Assembly: GCA_016110215.1 (NCBI GenBank)
Contig: JADWQD010000005.1
Span: 248,001-312,000, forward strand
Length of the DNA: 64,000 nucleotides
Direction of reading: 5' to 3'
From: Capronia americana
Taxonomy: Eukaryota > Ascomycota > Eurotiomycetes > Chaetothyriales > Herpotrichiellaceae
The position numbers and the translations under genes are program-made. Under the pieces are notes generated by a model that saw only the letters and a program-made list of their open reading frames with translations, was not told where the DNA came from and did no database searches. This document shows, piece by piece, positions 1 to 11,800 of the stretch; positions within the stretch are counted from its first letter, which is position 1, and each line of letters starts with the position of its first letter.

Positions 1-857
1 CTAGAACGGAGCCGAAAATTGGCCTCTGCTGGACCGGAGTCGTCCAGGAAGATACTGTATCTTCAGCGTGCTAAGTAGGGCGGGGATATGTAGGTTCTGC
101 AGGATCGTGTACCCAGTACTTGTACATGCATGTGCTGTGCCTAGTAGTCACCTGAGTCGGTACTGGGTACAGGGTACTAGGTAGGTACTTCAACGCCCTG
201 CCATACCCGGTACTACTCTCGCCAATCCAATCCAATCCGAACCAACTCTGTGTAGTTTCTCACAACTCTACGCTGTCGAGGTCCCTTGAAACTATCAAAG
301 TCATGAATAGAGTGTTTGGAAGGTGTATTTTGCGTACAGTGTCCAGTGAAGGTTGCGTTACCTACAGCGTGTTATATCTCATAGACATAACCGAATAATA
401 GTCGTTACTCGTACTTCGTAGCCCTCTATTTATTACCTTAGTTACCTTACTCGACCATGCATGCATTTGGATGCCCGCCCAACCATACAGACCGGTACGG
501 AACGGACCAAAAGCGCGCGGAAAGGAGGGATCATACTGTATATACTATGTACCTTGTACTGTACTACGTCGATGCTCCCGTGCATTCCAGCAACTCTAGC
601 AGCTTATATCCGTGGCTTCGCGTAATGACTACCCACCTACCTAGCTACGCCAGGCACAACATCCTGTATCCCGTGATGTGCTTGTGATTCTGCCGAAGCA
701 AGCTACCTAGTATCCTACTCGAACGAACACAAGATACACAACGGCGTGCGACGAAACACTGCGCTGCAATGCAATGCCCTGGACCGTGTCATGCCGGAAG
801 GTAGTATGGCTGACGAGCTACATAAGACCAAGCAAGATACGGTCCATCAATGCCGTC

Positions 858-859
<2 letters not shown>

Positions 860-924
<65 letters not shown>

Positions 925-952
925 ATCAATCGATCGATCGATCGATCGATCA
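860..952. repeat. (AATC)n microsatellite passing into (ATCG)n
   Basis: About 15 head-to-tail AATC units are followed, with one interruption, by ATCG units up to about position 952. The second part looks like a point variant of the first that then expanded. Frames through it encode only Ser-Ile-Asn-Gln or Ser-Ile-Asp-Arg repeats. Confidence 0.95.
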
Positions 953-1054
953 CGAACTGCCAACTAACGGGGTTTTTACGGTCATCGAATTCATCAATTA
1001 CTTCACGCTCCCTTCGCCTCCATCCAACCGCTACCCAAGTCTATATATGCGCGT

Positions 1055-1158
1055 CATGCATGCATGTATATATGTATGTATGTAATGCATGTATATATGT
1101 ATGTATGTAATGTATGTATGTATGTATGTATGTATGTATATATGTATATGTATATATG
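1055..1158. repeat. (GTAT)n microsatellite with a duplicated block
   Basis: A GTAT/ATGT run contains two near-identical copies of a block beginning GCATGTATATATGTATGTA (around 1060 and 1087), followed by a longer pure GTAT run. It is next to a CCAAT-rich stretch at 1203-1270 and a GTGTGC-rich stretch at about 1275-1335. Confidence 0.9.
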
Positions 1159-1492
1159 GATGTTTGATTTGGAACGGGGCCGCCAGTCCGGTTTCACGTA
1201 CAGTCCAATCCAAATCCAACTCCAGTCCAATCCAATCCAACCCAATCCGGCCCAGTCTGGTCCCAGTCCAATATGTGTACGTGTGTACGTACGAGTGTGC
1301 GTGTCTGTGTGCGTGTGCGTGGATTGTGTCAATGTGTAGTAATGCCCGCCCATCCCAGGTAATATAACGGGTGTTCAAATCAGCCACTCCAGGGGTATTT
1401 TTGACGTGAGATAAGTATCGGCCGTGACGTCGTAAAGTAAGTGCGGAGCTTGCGGGTAAGGAAGCAAGCGAGTAAGTCAGTAAGTCAGTAAC

Positions 1493-1530
1493 TGAGGATG
1501 TGAGGATGTGAGGATGTGAGGATGTGAGGA
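1493..1530. repeat. 8-bp tandem repeat TGAGGATG, about 4.75 units
   Basis: Four full TGAGGATG units (1493-1524) are followed by a partial unit TGAGGA. Just upstream is a short GTAAGTCA tandem (about 1470-1490). No gene is supported here. Confidence 0.9.
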
Positions 1531-1671
1531 GGTAAGTAGCTAAGTAAGTGATCGACTGGAACCGCCATTTGCGCGCCGTCGCTGCTATCGCCATTCTATG
1601 CAGTTATGAATGCATGCATGCATGCATGCAGCGGAGTGCCACCCGCAACGCCATCCATTGCACACGAACAG

Positions 1672-2896
1672 TCATACAAATGCGCTGCTCAACTCCTCAC
1701 AGATATTCGTAATGGCCGTCCTGCCGGCCTCGAGCACGGCGTCCATGGCCAGGAAGGGGTGTGGCATGCCCTCGGCGACGGTCAACCGGGTGGGGACGCC
1801 GTTGACGGTGAGCTTGCGGGCGTATTCCTCGCCGTCGTGCCTGAGGACGTCCAGCTCGCCGACGATGATGTAGGACCGGGGCAACAGCTCGAAGACGTGG
1901 TCCGGGGCCAGGAGCGGGGACGCCTCGCGGTGCGACCAGTCGGCCTGGTCCGGCAGGTAGTGGTGCCGGTACCAGAGCATCTTTCTTGCGGGGAGGTGGG
2001 CCGTGAACTCGAACGCCTTCCACGTAGGGCTCGAGTAGGGCGTGGCCGTGTTGTCCGTCACGGGCACAACCAGGACTTGCGACCGCAGCGACACGCCGGG
2101 CTGGGGTCGGAGCACGGCCCTCTGCGCGACGACGGCGGCGATATTCGCCCCGGCCGAGGCTCCGGAGATGGCGACTCGGCTGAGGTCCAGGGTGAGGAGG
2201 CTCGGGCCCTGGGACGTCGACCACAAAAACGTCTCCCATGCGTCGTGGATTGCGGCCGGGAAGGGATCCTCCGGCGCCAGCCTGTCTCATGATTGCGTGT
2301 GAGTCAGACGACCAAGAGGGGGGGGGCTTCTTCTAAAGCAAAAGGCTTCACACCAAAAAGGATGTCATAGCAACGGGGGTCGAGACGACGAGGCTGAGAG
2401 GTGGTGGTGCTGTAGGGGGGCGGGCTGCTAACCTATAGTCAGTGGTGATTACCACGGCCCGAGACCGCACGCAAATGTGCGTGCAGACCGTGTTCTCGGT
2501 GTCGATGTCGCCAAACACCCACCCCCCGCCATGGTAATAGAGTACGAGCGGCCAACCAGACCGCGGAGGCACACCGGGTGGAATGAAGCAGCGGATGGGG
2601 ACCTCTGGCCCGGTGGTTTCTCGTCGGGACAGCGAGAGGTCCAGAATTTTCCCCACGGGCAGTGGCTTGCTATGGCTGGGCGGCACGTTTCCGCTTATGC
2701 GCGCCACGTCGACGGGCAGGAGATGCACCTGCTGGGCATGCAGGATGTACTTGTTGTAGAAGGCCACATACTCGGGATGAAGGCGATGCTGCACGCTGGG
2801 GTGGAGGGGGTTGGGCGACGACTGTACCGGGGCGAGCTGGGCCACCATGTCTGGCTTCTCCGGGTTGCGCTGCTGGACGATAGGAGGTGTAGTCAT
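1672..2896 (-). CDS. Alpha/beta-hydrolase, HSL (arylacetamide deacetylase-like) esterase
   Basis: Predicted carboxylic-ester hydrolase of the hormone-sensitive-lipase family. There are two exons: 2896-2433 and 2281-1672. A 151-nt intron (2282-2432, donor GTTAGC) joins Tyr-Arg to Leu-Ala-Pro-Glu and restores the family signature YRLAPEDPFPAA. Exon 1 carries the oxyanion motif HGGGW. Exon 2 carries the nucleophile elbow GASAG (GxSxG), a following acidic region (GELDVLRHDGEEYA) and the catalytic His in MPHPF. Length is about 357 aa, normal for the family. I chose ATG at 2896. The frame is open upstream, but the added residues look unlike the family and no upstream ATG is convincing. No signal peptide is evident, so it is probably intracellular. 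The substrate cannot be told from sequence. Confidence 0.88.
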
Positions 2897-4557
2897 GGAC
2901 TCTTTCCCTGGAGGGAGGAGACGAGGAGAGGAGAGGTCGGTTTGCCATTGTTCAAATACACAGACCTGTGGGTGCACAGTAGGGTTTGGTGGCACACAGC
3001 ACGAGTGGTGCAAGTGTGAAGCTTTTGCTCTAGCCCGAGCCAACCGCTCTGGCGGGACCAAGGTCGACTGTGCTACCTGGAGCGTAGCGTCGAGCCACAA
3101 TCCCTAGCGGTCCTCGTGGTGACTGTGGTCGCGGCACCGCAGCACAGGGATTCAGGGTCTTGCCAAGTCGCCCCGGTGGGCTATAAAAGAGGTTCGAGAC
3201 GGCTCCCGTCAAATCAACCACGCTCTTCTCCGGACGTGGGCACGTAATTGGCCGCCGCTGAGGCCCGGAGGAGCTGCATTATCAAGGCCCAGGCTTGTAG
3301 AGCGCTATTGCGTGGGGAGTGGGAGTTACAGTGGGTAGGTACATCCTTCCTCCCGGTATCCCATCTGCTGCCACAGGCACGACGAACGCCTAGAGCCGGC
3401 CCTGCTGGTGCGTGCAAATTGCGTCACGCTACCGGCGCCGTGCAATGGAGCTGCCCTGGACCGTCGCCCAGCGCTTGCACGACGTTGGGTCACCTTTCGC
3501 CCTCCTGTCCTTGCATCGAGAGGCGACTAGTACTTAGACTGTAATGTGTGAAGCTTGGGACCCGGCTAGCACTAGCTGATGGCAGATCACTCATGGGCTA
3601 CAGCATCCCTTTTGAGAGATTTCCGGGCCAAGGCAAGCCCGAGGTTGGACGATAGCCCAGTGCACTGCGCGTCGTTGCCGAGCAGGCAGACGAATCGGAG
3701 CCGCAGGGCGCCCTGACCGAAGAATGCAGTGCTGGTTTAGAGCCTGCCGAACTCTATGCACTCGAAGGTTCCCATTATCAGGTAGTAGTTGCATTTGCCT
3801 GAAGCTCGGAGAATTACCACCGTCGTGGGATCGATCATGCCCTTCCTCGGAGTACCTGAAGCAGGCCGATGCAGTCACTGGATTTCGATCCCGGCGAGCC
3901 GTTCCAGACTCGGGGCGTCAAACTCTAAGATCCAGGACGTCGCAAAGAGGGAACAAGGACAAGGCGTCGTGTGTCGTGCACCAACGAGCCTGGGCACCTT
4001 CTCCACACCCTCCCACATACCAGGAGAAGGCTTTTCTGGCTCTCTCTTCCGTCGTGCAACTCTCTCTCATGCAGAGCACCGCGAAGTGGGCAGCTTGCTG
4101 GCAGGATGGGACCCCGTCACGACGCTGTTTGTGGAACTCTTGCTCTGCAACGTAAGCATCCCCAGAACGAAGAGATATGCGATCAGCGTCTCTTTTGTCG
4201 ATCCCCTCGATAGCCGAGGGTAAAAGGTGCAGTGGAGAGCCTTGGGCGTAAACGCCGGGGAGTGGGCGGGTACCAGCACAAGCTTAGGCTGCCTTGGGTG
4301 GCATTAAATCCTACTGCATCCCGGGACATTGTACATAGTAGAGCTACGAAAGTGACCGTGCTTCGTCCACATTCTCCCGACACTTTGCTTTTCCCAATAG
4401 TATCACACAGCATTGGGCATCAAACCTGTGCAACCGCACGGGCACTCGCCGCAGACAAACGGGGCCAGGTCGAATTATGCTTCGCCCCTGCGGTAGACTT
4501 GGCACCTTTGTCCGACCACGCTCACGCGCTGCCGAGAGGGACTTGAAGTGGCCGGTC
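2897..4557. other. Intergenic stretch between esterase and permease
   Basis: About 1.66 kb with several overlapping open frames on both strands, none with a recognisable domain or a convincing start and splice structure. A TATAAAAG box at 3182-3189 reads toward the right, but I find no gene after it. The part next to 2897 is the esterase promoter. The part next to 4557 is the permease 3' flank. Confidence 0.6.
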
Positions 4558-6400
4558 TCAGTCCGCCGCAATACCGTCGGACGCGGGAGGGCCCTTGTAC
4601 ACCTTTCGGGCGTGAACTGCGTACCACACCGCCGACAGGAACATGAATCCGACAAACACGACGCTGGCGTAGTTCATCGTCACCACTGTGACAGGCAAGG
4701 CTGTAGGCATGCTGAAAAGCACCACTTCGAAGCCAATCCAACAAAGGGCAACGCCGTTCGCAATGGGGCCGATGATCGGACCACAGTTCCAGCGAGCCGT
4801 GGAGACCTCCTTCCGCCGATGCACCACGCTGATTGCTATCGGGATGGCGTAGGACACGGCCAATCCAATAACGCCGACCGATACAAAGGCGAGGAAGGCG
4901 GATGAAGAGCCCAGGTAGATCAGCCCGAGCAACATTTGCACCACGGTGGTAAGGATCAGGGCGTAGAGAGGTACCCCCAGACGTCCGTCTACCCGCGACC
5001 AGACACTGGCAAGCGGCATGGCGTCGTCCCGGGCAAAGGCCCAGGTACATCGGGAGGCGGCCGTGGTGATGCTAATGCTGCAAAACATGGTGATCATCAG
5101 AACCAGGAATATCAGGCCGAGACCGCCACCAGGCGTGCCCATGACGGTATGGAAGATGTATGGTAGCGCTTGGCCGTAGGGTGCCGCGATGATGTCTTCC
5201 AGCGGAGGGAGCGTGAAGCAGATGGGGAGGATGAAGAACAAGCCGGCGGTACCACCGACAGGCACGCAGAGACTGATGGCCGTGGGGACTTTGACCGTAG
5301 GATTCGTGCATTCTTCCGCCATTGCCGAGATCATTCCGATGGCGCTGAACGTATACGCCGCGGGCAGGAGACCGATGAAGAACGTGAACCCGCCCCAGCC
5401 CGAAAACGACTTGTCGTAGTGGCCCAGCGCATAGCCAGCACTATGCCGGCCAACGTCCGCTTTGACGGAGAGGGCAATCAGGATGATGAGGATGCTCAGA
5501 GCCGTCCAGGCAGCGCAAATCGTGTCGACCATTGGGAGGAATCGGTTTCCAAACGCACAGATGACCAGCGTCACGAGGCAGACCGCGTAGAATATCAGGA
5601 GCAACTGCCAGTCCTTCGCAACCCAGTCGGGATGATACATCGCCACAGTTGCAACAATGAGCGAAGCAAATCCAAAGTTGACCGAAAGCGCTGTCTCACA
5701 GTCAGCTCTTGCGTACAGGCAAACGTGTCGAGCTTCGAGATGACAAGGGCAGCCATTGCTGTTCAAGCTTGGACGTTGCTCGGCACCGTGACCACCACGC
5801 CTCTGATTAAAGCGGTGCGTGGCAGCTCTTGAAGGTCCCGCACACGGATGACCCCAGTCCTGTACAACCTCGGAGGTATAGGAAAGCTAACGGCCAATGC
5901 CCAACCGACAAGAGGACACTGAACAGTGGCGGACGGGCGATGCAAGGAGAGGATAGGCACTCACTAATAGTCCAGTTGCCCACCAGCCATGTCCAGCCGG
6001 TGACGAACGACAGTGCGGTTCTCCCCCTTGTTGCCAACTGAAAAGACCAGTAATAAGGCCCCGCCGAAGTGGGATATTTCGAAGCCAGCTCGCTCAGCGA
6101 GAGAGCCACGCATTCGTCGAGGACGAGAACGACGATCCAACCAACAAACATGGCCAGCGGGCCTCCTCCGTAGATGGCGGAAATCAATGGACCGCCCTCT
6201 CCGTATGGGATGGCAGCAATGGCCAACGATTGAAACAGGAGCGTGGCCATGGATCGGTTGCGGCTTAACTCGGGCTTGTAGCCCAGCTTGTCGAGTATAT
6301 GGATGTCGTCAATGCTGCCGGCCCTGAAGGAGGCCCTTCTCACCCCATCAATGACGGGCACGTCGCCCACGGGAGGGGCTTTTTCGGCGTCGACAGCCAT
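4558..6400 (-). CDS. APC-superfamily amino-acid/choline permease
   Basis: Predicted plasma-membrane permease of the fungal amino acid/choline transporter group. There are two exons: 6400-5965 and 5690-4558. A 274-nt intron (5691-5964, donor GTGAGT, acceptor CAG) joins WTI to LSVNFGFAS. Length is 522 aa, usual for the group. The N-terminus has the group's LGYKPEL element before the first membrane segment. About ten to twelve hydrophobic segments follow, including IPYGEGGPL early, SAMAEECTNPTVKVP in the middle loop and a CTWAFARDDAMP loop. The start ATG at 6400 is the first in frame. It is transcribed away from the ammonium transporter and shares its 5' region, which suggests joint nitrogen control. 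The transported solute (amino acid, GABA, choline or polyamine) is not settled by sequence. Confidence 0.88.
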
Positions 6401-7344
6401 GGTGGTAGAGCAGTCTGGTCAGTTGGAGCGGTGTTTGCGAGGAAGAGTTGAAGAAAGCTATCGACGCTTTCTGACACTGGGGCGCTGCAATCTTATGACT
6501 ACTCACCACCGAGGTCGAGGATCAAGCCCTCCAGGGAACGAGGAAATTCCGGTCATCCTGTCGAGGTCTGGACAAGCTTGCCGACATAGGTCGACAAGGC
6601 GAGTGGAGATCTCCCTCTCCAATGTCGCGCAGCCCCCGGACTCTGGAAAGTATGGGTGAGCAAGCAACGGCGGTGCGCGATAAAGCAATGACAAGCATCG
6701 TTAGAATATTGTGAAGCATCCGCCAGGATTGTTATACGGCTTTTGGCCTAGTGCGGGTTGTGTCGATTTCCGAGACCCCCAAATCCTTATCAGTGCCCAA
6801 TCATCTCGGCGTGAGTTGCCTAGCTTTCTGTCGAGGTCAAGTAGCTATCTCAAAAATCAGCTGTTGGGAATCCGAGACACGACAAATGCCATGCTTCGGC
6901 ACATGATAGATTGAACTCCGGGGAGAGCAATTCTCGAGAACAAGCAAACCCCCCGGTCGATTGGTCGGAGCTCAAAGGGACTCTAACCACGTGTGCTCAA
7001 ATGCAGGTACCCATGAGCTGCTGCGCCATGGTTTCGACCCGGCTGCTTAACGAGCGAGGGACCCGGCGAGGTTGCGACATACTTCCTCAATCTTCAGGTA
7101 GTGGAGCAAAACAGCTCAGACAGGGCGAAGAAGCAGAATGACGGCCTACCCAATAACGTCCGGGAAATGCTGGATGAGATCCGTCCTGCCGAGAGCGCGG
7201 CTTAATTGGCAGATTGCGTGTGAAAGATAAGACGAGGATAAGAGCAACGCCACAGCCTCGTGAGCACTTCTCATCTCGAGATTCAATCGACACAAGTCAG
7301 TATCTGTCAGACATCACGTGAAATATCGGTCCTGCATTTACGGC
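6401..7344. other. Shared promoter of two divergent transporter genes
   Basis: A 944-bp region between two start codons that point away from each other. It contains paired GATAAG sites close to the ammonium transporter, a CACGTG E-box at 7315-7320 and other scattered GATA cores. No coding region is supported. Confidence 0.6.
7226..7242 (+). promoter_or_regulatory. Paired GATAAG sites (AreA/Nit2-type)
   Basis: Two GATAAG hexamers lie at 7226-7231 and 7237-7242, in the same orientation and 11 bp apart. They sit about 105-120 bp upstream of the ammonium transporter start. Closely spaced GATA pairs are the usual binding arrangement for the nitrogen regulator AreA/Nit2 in ascomycetes. Binding here is inferred. 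Confidence 0.6.
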
Positions 7345-8814
7345 ATGATCTCGGGCGTGCAAAAAGACTGGGAGGCCTGCGACAGGATAGACACTGTCTT
7401 CGTCCTAGTCTGCACGGTTTTCTGCTGGCCCATCATACCTGCTGTCGGATTGGGATACAGTGGATACTCCACGAGACGGAGTGGGCTCGCGTCGTTCATT
7501 CCTGCTGTTTTGACCGTGTGTGTCTGCTCGATCCAATGGTTCATCATCGGATATACGCTCGCTTATGGGGAGGGTCCGGGGGGCGTCATTGGCAACCTCA
7601 GGTATGCTTTCCATCGCGGCGTGCTCGCAGAGCCAGTTGGAAGCATTCCTGCAGTGCTGTTCAGCGAGTTCCAGCTGGTCTTCGAGGCCACTGTCTGTGC
7701 CATAGCGGTTGGGGGAGCTTGTGAACGTGGCCGCATCCTGCCATTGATCCCCTTCATCTTCGTACGTCACGAACGCGGTCCTGGTTTCACCCTCCGCTGA
7801 CACCTTGGAACAGCTCTGGTCCACGTTCATCTACTGTCCCTTGGCCCACATGGTTTGGGGCGGTGGGTTCCTGAGTGAGCTCGGCGTGCTTGACTTTGCT
7901 GGCGGTACTCCCGTGCACATCTGTAGCGGAGCAACGGCTTCTGCGCTCAGCCTGTACCTGTCGTACCCGATTGCGCGGTCTCGGAAGTCGGATGTCAGAA
8001 CGCCTTCCCACCTCAAATTGCACCGTCCCCACAACTCGATGTGCCAGGTTCTTGCACTGATCATCATCTGGGGGTCATGGCTGGCTTTCGACGCAGGCAC
8101 CACGCTCACCCTCAGCTTCCAGTCCGTCATGGCACTGTGCGTGACCAATCTCTGTGCGTCGGCGGGTGCCCTGACTTGGGCATCGATCACCTATTTCGAA
8201 ACAGGTAGATGGTCCTTGGACAGCACATTCATGGGAGCAATTGCTGGTTTGGTGATGATTACTCCGGCAGCCGGCTTCATCGACCTTCCAACCTCTCTCT
8301 TCTTTGGTGTCCTTGGAGCGGTCGTCTGTCGCCAAGCGCTGCGGATCAAGTTCACAGATTTTGCTCGGAAATGGAGGTGGGTGGACAACGGAGATACGTT
8401 TGCCACCCATTGTGTCGGGGGTTTCCTCGGGACCATCTGCACTGGTCTTTTCGCTCAGAAGGCTGTGGCAGCATACGGAGAGGTTGAGGTGGATGGGGGA
8501 GTCTTCTTCGACGGCAATATCCGGCAGCTTGGTTTGCAGATCGTGGAAGCACTGATCGGTTTCACCTGGTCTTTTGTCGGTTCATTCGCCATTATCGCTT
8601 TGATCGATTGCATTCCAGGCCTAGAGGTTCTCGCTGAAGATAAGTACGTCGTTCTCGGGGGAATGTTGCTAGGTTTCTGCTTTGCTAACTTTCTCTCAGG
8701 GAGGTCAACATGGGCATGGACGCGTCGCAAATGGACGAGAGCTTGTATGAAGCTCAGTGGGCCGGAGAGGAGGATTACAAGCCGCTCGCGAACGGCAGCA
8801 TCGTCCTTGACTAG
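7345..8814 (+). CDS. Ammonium transporter, Mep2/Amt family
   Basis: Plasma-membrane ammonium transporter. Three exons: 7345-7761, 7814-8643 and 8700-8814, with introns of 52 nt (GTACGT...CAG) and 56 nt (GTACGT, branch GCTAAC, CAG). Length is about 453 aa. It has the Amt pattern: IDTVF and GLGYSG in the first segment, GGACERGR, LDFAGG, and both pore histidines (H174 in PVHICSG, H338 in FATHCVGG). Keeping the first His makes it Mep2-like, since yeast Mep1/Mep3 carry Glu there. The C-terminal tail is short and acidic. The first ATG in the conserved frame is 7345. The frame is open back to 7264, so a small upstream exon is possible. An unusual Glu follows the pore Phe in FQLVFEA. Confidence 0.9.
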
Positions 8815-11800
8815 ATTATTGCGCGCAGTGGCATTGTAGCTGCAGGACCATCTTTCAGCCCGTTTCGCGAGCAGGCACTGTGCTCGCGATAGAATCTGGG
8901 AAGTCGGACTACCGTTGTCTCATGAGAGACATCACCAAACATGAAAACCCAGCAGAGACCGAATAAAAATTCGCGGTTAGCGCCACCCACATTCTGGGCT
9001 CCGTAACTTCAATCACACTTGGGAAACCGAACTTCTCGGCCCTGCGTTCTCTCAGAAGACCGGGGGGTAGGATCAATGCGCCAAAAAGAGATTATTGACG
9101 GGTTCAAGGGTCACATCTCGTCGTAAATGTCCTGGAAGGCCCTGATCAAGGAATTCACGGTGCATGTGTGTAGGGGAAAGCCATAGCTGAATGGCCGTGC
9201 CTCTCCATTCAGGGAAGAGTGATCGAACCACATGTGCAAGATTAGAAGCTCAACAGCAATCCGGAAAGCTATTGCTAAGTCGAGAGTACCATGCAGACTT
9301 TTGTCATAGGGACAAGCACCAACTTTGCAGCTATTGAGAGACAGAAATCTCATTTTGAAGCAGTAAGAGCCGAGCCCAAGTGTCAAACTGAGGCGCGGGA
9401 GGACCCGCATTTGTGCGACGAGTAATTAATTACTTCCTTCCCAGCTACTGTCAGGACACACAAATCAGAGGCCACCCATCTGCTATCAGTGGGGCCCCCC
9501 GCCTTCTAAAACTCTACCCAAGCAGAATTTCCTCTTTTAACTGATATTAATTGAAACACTGCAACTGCATTCAACAATCGCCTCAGAGCGGCCGGATGGT
9601 GTAGTGTTAGTTTCTCCTTCCTGGGATTTAGACATCTTCTAACATCATAAACAGTGGTTATCACATCTCCTTAACATCATTTAGATGAATTCGGAGAAGG
9701 TCTTGAGTTCGAGCCTCAATCTGGTCATGAGTTCTTTTTTTCTCATGCTGAGAGATGAGATATATCCTACTATGTGGGCAGAACTATAGGGATTTTCGAC
9801 CCGACCATTTTTTGGCCACGTTCGTTCTTAGGAACTTTACGCGGCTCACGCTATCGTCTAGCCTCCTCTAATCTCTACTACTACGTAGGTACTAATCATT
9901 TCTCGTTCAGCAAGTCTAGGCTCTCACGAGAGCGAAAGCTCTCTCGGACGGGTGGTAGAATGAGTCGGTTAAGGACTATATAACGTATATTTGGCCTCCA
10001 CATAACAACTAACCACAAGATGATCACCAGGAAGAGACGGCGGTGACGAGATATTTCCCTTACCCATGAATTGACGCTCGTTGTACACCTCCAATACATC
10101 CTTGTCAATTCCGTTCACAGTTCGGACGAGGGTGAGGGGCCGTGATCGGCGCATTATGGTGTATATCTATCCAGCCAATTCGTCAGCCAATTCGTCACAG
10201 AGTCTCCGTCTGTTTCTCGAGCGGCGGTGGCAGAACAGGTAGCGACGTATCGCCAGGAACCAAAAGTTAGCGGAGGCGGCACCGCGTCGAAACCAGAATC
10301 GTCGACGTCGGGTGATGCTACCGTTGCAGCATCAGGTGGCGCTTTGTTGACAACCTAGCCTCCATCCTAGAACGTTCCTACGTCTACACCGAAGCCACGA
10401 AGCAAACGCCCGTAGAAGCGGACGCATCCGTGATCTTGACGCCCTCCAGGTCTGTCTGACCCGTTCTTCTGCACTCTACAAGCTGCAAAGCCGGATGGAG
10501 CTAGGGTCAGATTCCACGAAGGAGTCGCGGAGGTACCCTTTTCCTCGCTCCGACGTGAGCCTCGTGACGGCTCTTTGCTACCTCGGTGGCGCAACCGTGA
10601 CGGAACCGACAGCGGCAGAGACACCACTGACATTCTGCGCGGCCTCACACGGTCGACCGGATTGGAAAGATGCTCACCCTTGTCGCAAAGTCGGTAGTCC
10701 TCTTCTCCCCCCAACATACCAAGCCCCGTCGCATCGAGGGTGTCCGCTACCCGGACGTCGGACCTCTCTCCCCATCTGGATGTATCGACCTCGTGGTGAC
10801 GGTCTCCTGATCAATACCTACGGACCAAAAAAACAGCCCTCTATTGTCGGCATAAAGAAGCCTCGAGCCGGGTCTCGTCTCGTGTCTATGGAATCAACGG
10901 GGAAAGAGATCGAGAGAGGGAGATGCCCTTCATTCATCTGTGCCAGTTTCCCTTGGCCGCCTCGTTTCAAAAGGTCCCTCCTGGGATATCCTTCCACGTC
11001 CAGCGCGAGCGGAAATCCGGCCGGCCCCAAATCTCCATCGCCAGAGGAGCTCTTGTCGGAGTTGAAAGACCTACCGTAGATACACCCTGTCAGGACAATT
11101 TCCGAACACCTTGACGCACTTGCCGTTCTCTCGAGGACACGGTGCTCGCGTCCCGAGGTATACCGGTCTAAGGATATGCACATCGAGAAACGTCGGGACG
11201 TGCCCCTGCGGCTGTCCTTGGGAGAATCCTCTGGCGTAGGGGGCGGGATACGCCCCGTCGTCGAGTTCAGTCGGCAAACTCATTCAGACGCCTTTGCCTT
11301 CGTCAAACCGAATTATCAGTTCGAGATCGCCTAGAGGATTTCTCTACCATAAATCAACATCCACGGTATAGGTCTACTCATATTCCACCACAAACTGTAC
11401 GCTTTCTACATGCTGTACGGCGCCCGCAGTGCTCGGAGGGGGCTGATATTGGCCGACCGCATGGGTCTCGGAAATGCGGTGGCCTGAACTTAAGTCTTCT
11501 CAATTCTGCATTCAGGTCTAAGCTCGGAGAGACCAGCCCTCAGCTATCTAGAAGAGGCAGGCCACCAGGACCGTGCCTCCTACAAGGAAACCGCGCACCA
11601 CAGAAAAGGTATGTCGTACCGGTAACCGTCCTCCACGCCGCTCGGCTGCCGAGTGCAGACGGCATTTTCGGTAGTCCCAGACCAGGCCTTGGTGGTCATA
11701 TCTTGGGCATTGCGAATAGGCGCCTCCGGGGTACATAAAAGGTGCTGGAGACCTCTAGAAATTCGCCAGATGGACACTTGGTACAAGCATTCATGACTCC

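Larger units (their letters stand above)
1..1671. other. Gene-free, low-complexity stretch
   Basis: I see no convincing coding region here. The open frames are carried by simple repeats and translate to SINQ-, YICM- and HTHT-like low-complexity peptides. The tandem repeats are listed separately. The last part (about 1600-1671) is the 3' flank of the esterase gene on the minus strand and includes an alternating ATGC run at about 1605-1630. Confidence 0.7.

Noticed and set aside
860..952. Regular repeat array as a possible CRISPR
   Set aside because: Units are 4 bp without spacers in a eukaryotic sequence; it is a plain microsatellite.
1606..2292. A 228-codon plus-strand frame over the esterase
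   Set aside because: It is antisense to the well-supported esterase exon 2 and has no domain of its own. High GC explains the open frame.
1672..8814. Secondary-metabolite cluster (esterase, permease, transporter)
   Set aside because: No backbone synthase, tailoring oxidase or cluster regulator is present; general nitrogen and solute uptake explains the transporters.
10495..11079. 194-codon plus-strand frame as a gene
   Set aside because: Composition is Pro/Ser/Arg-rich with no domain, it overlaps open frames on the other strand, and no splice partners are convincing.
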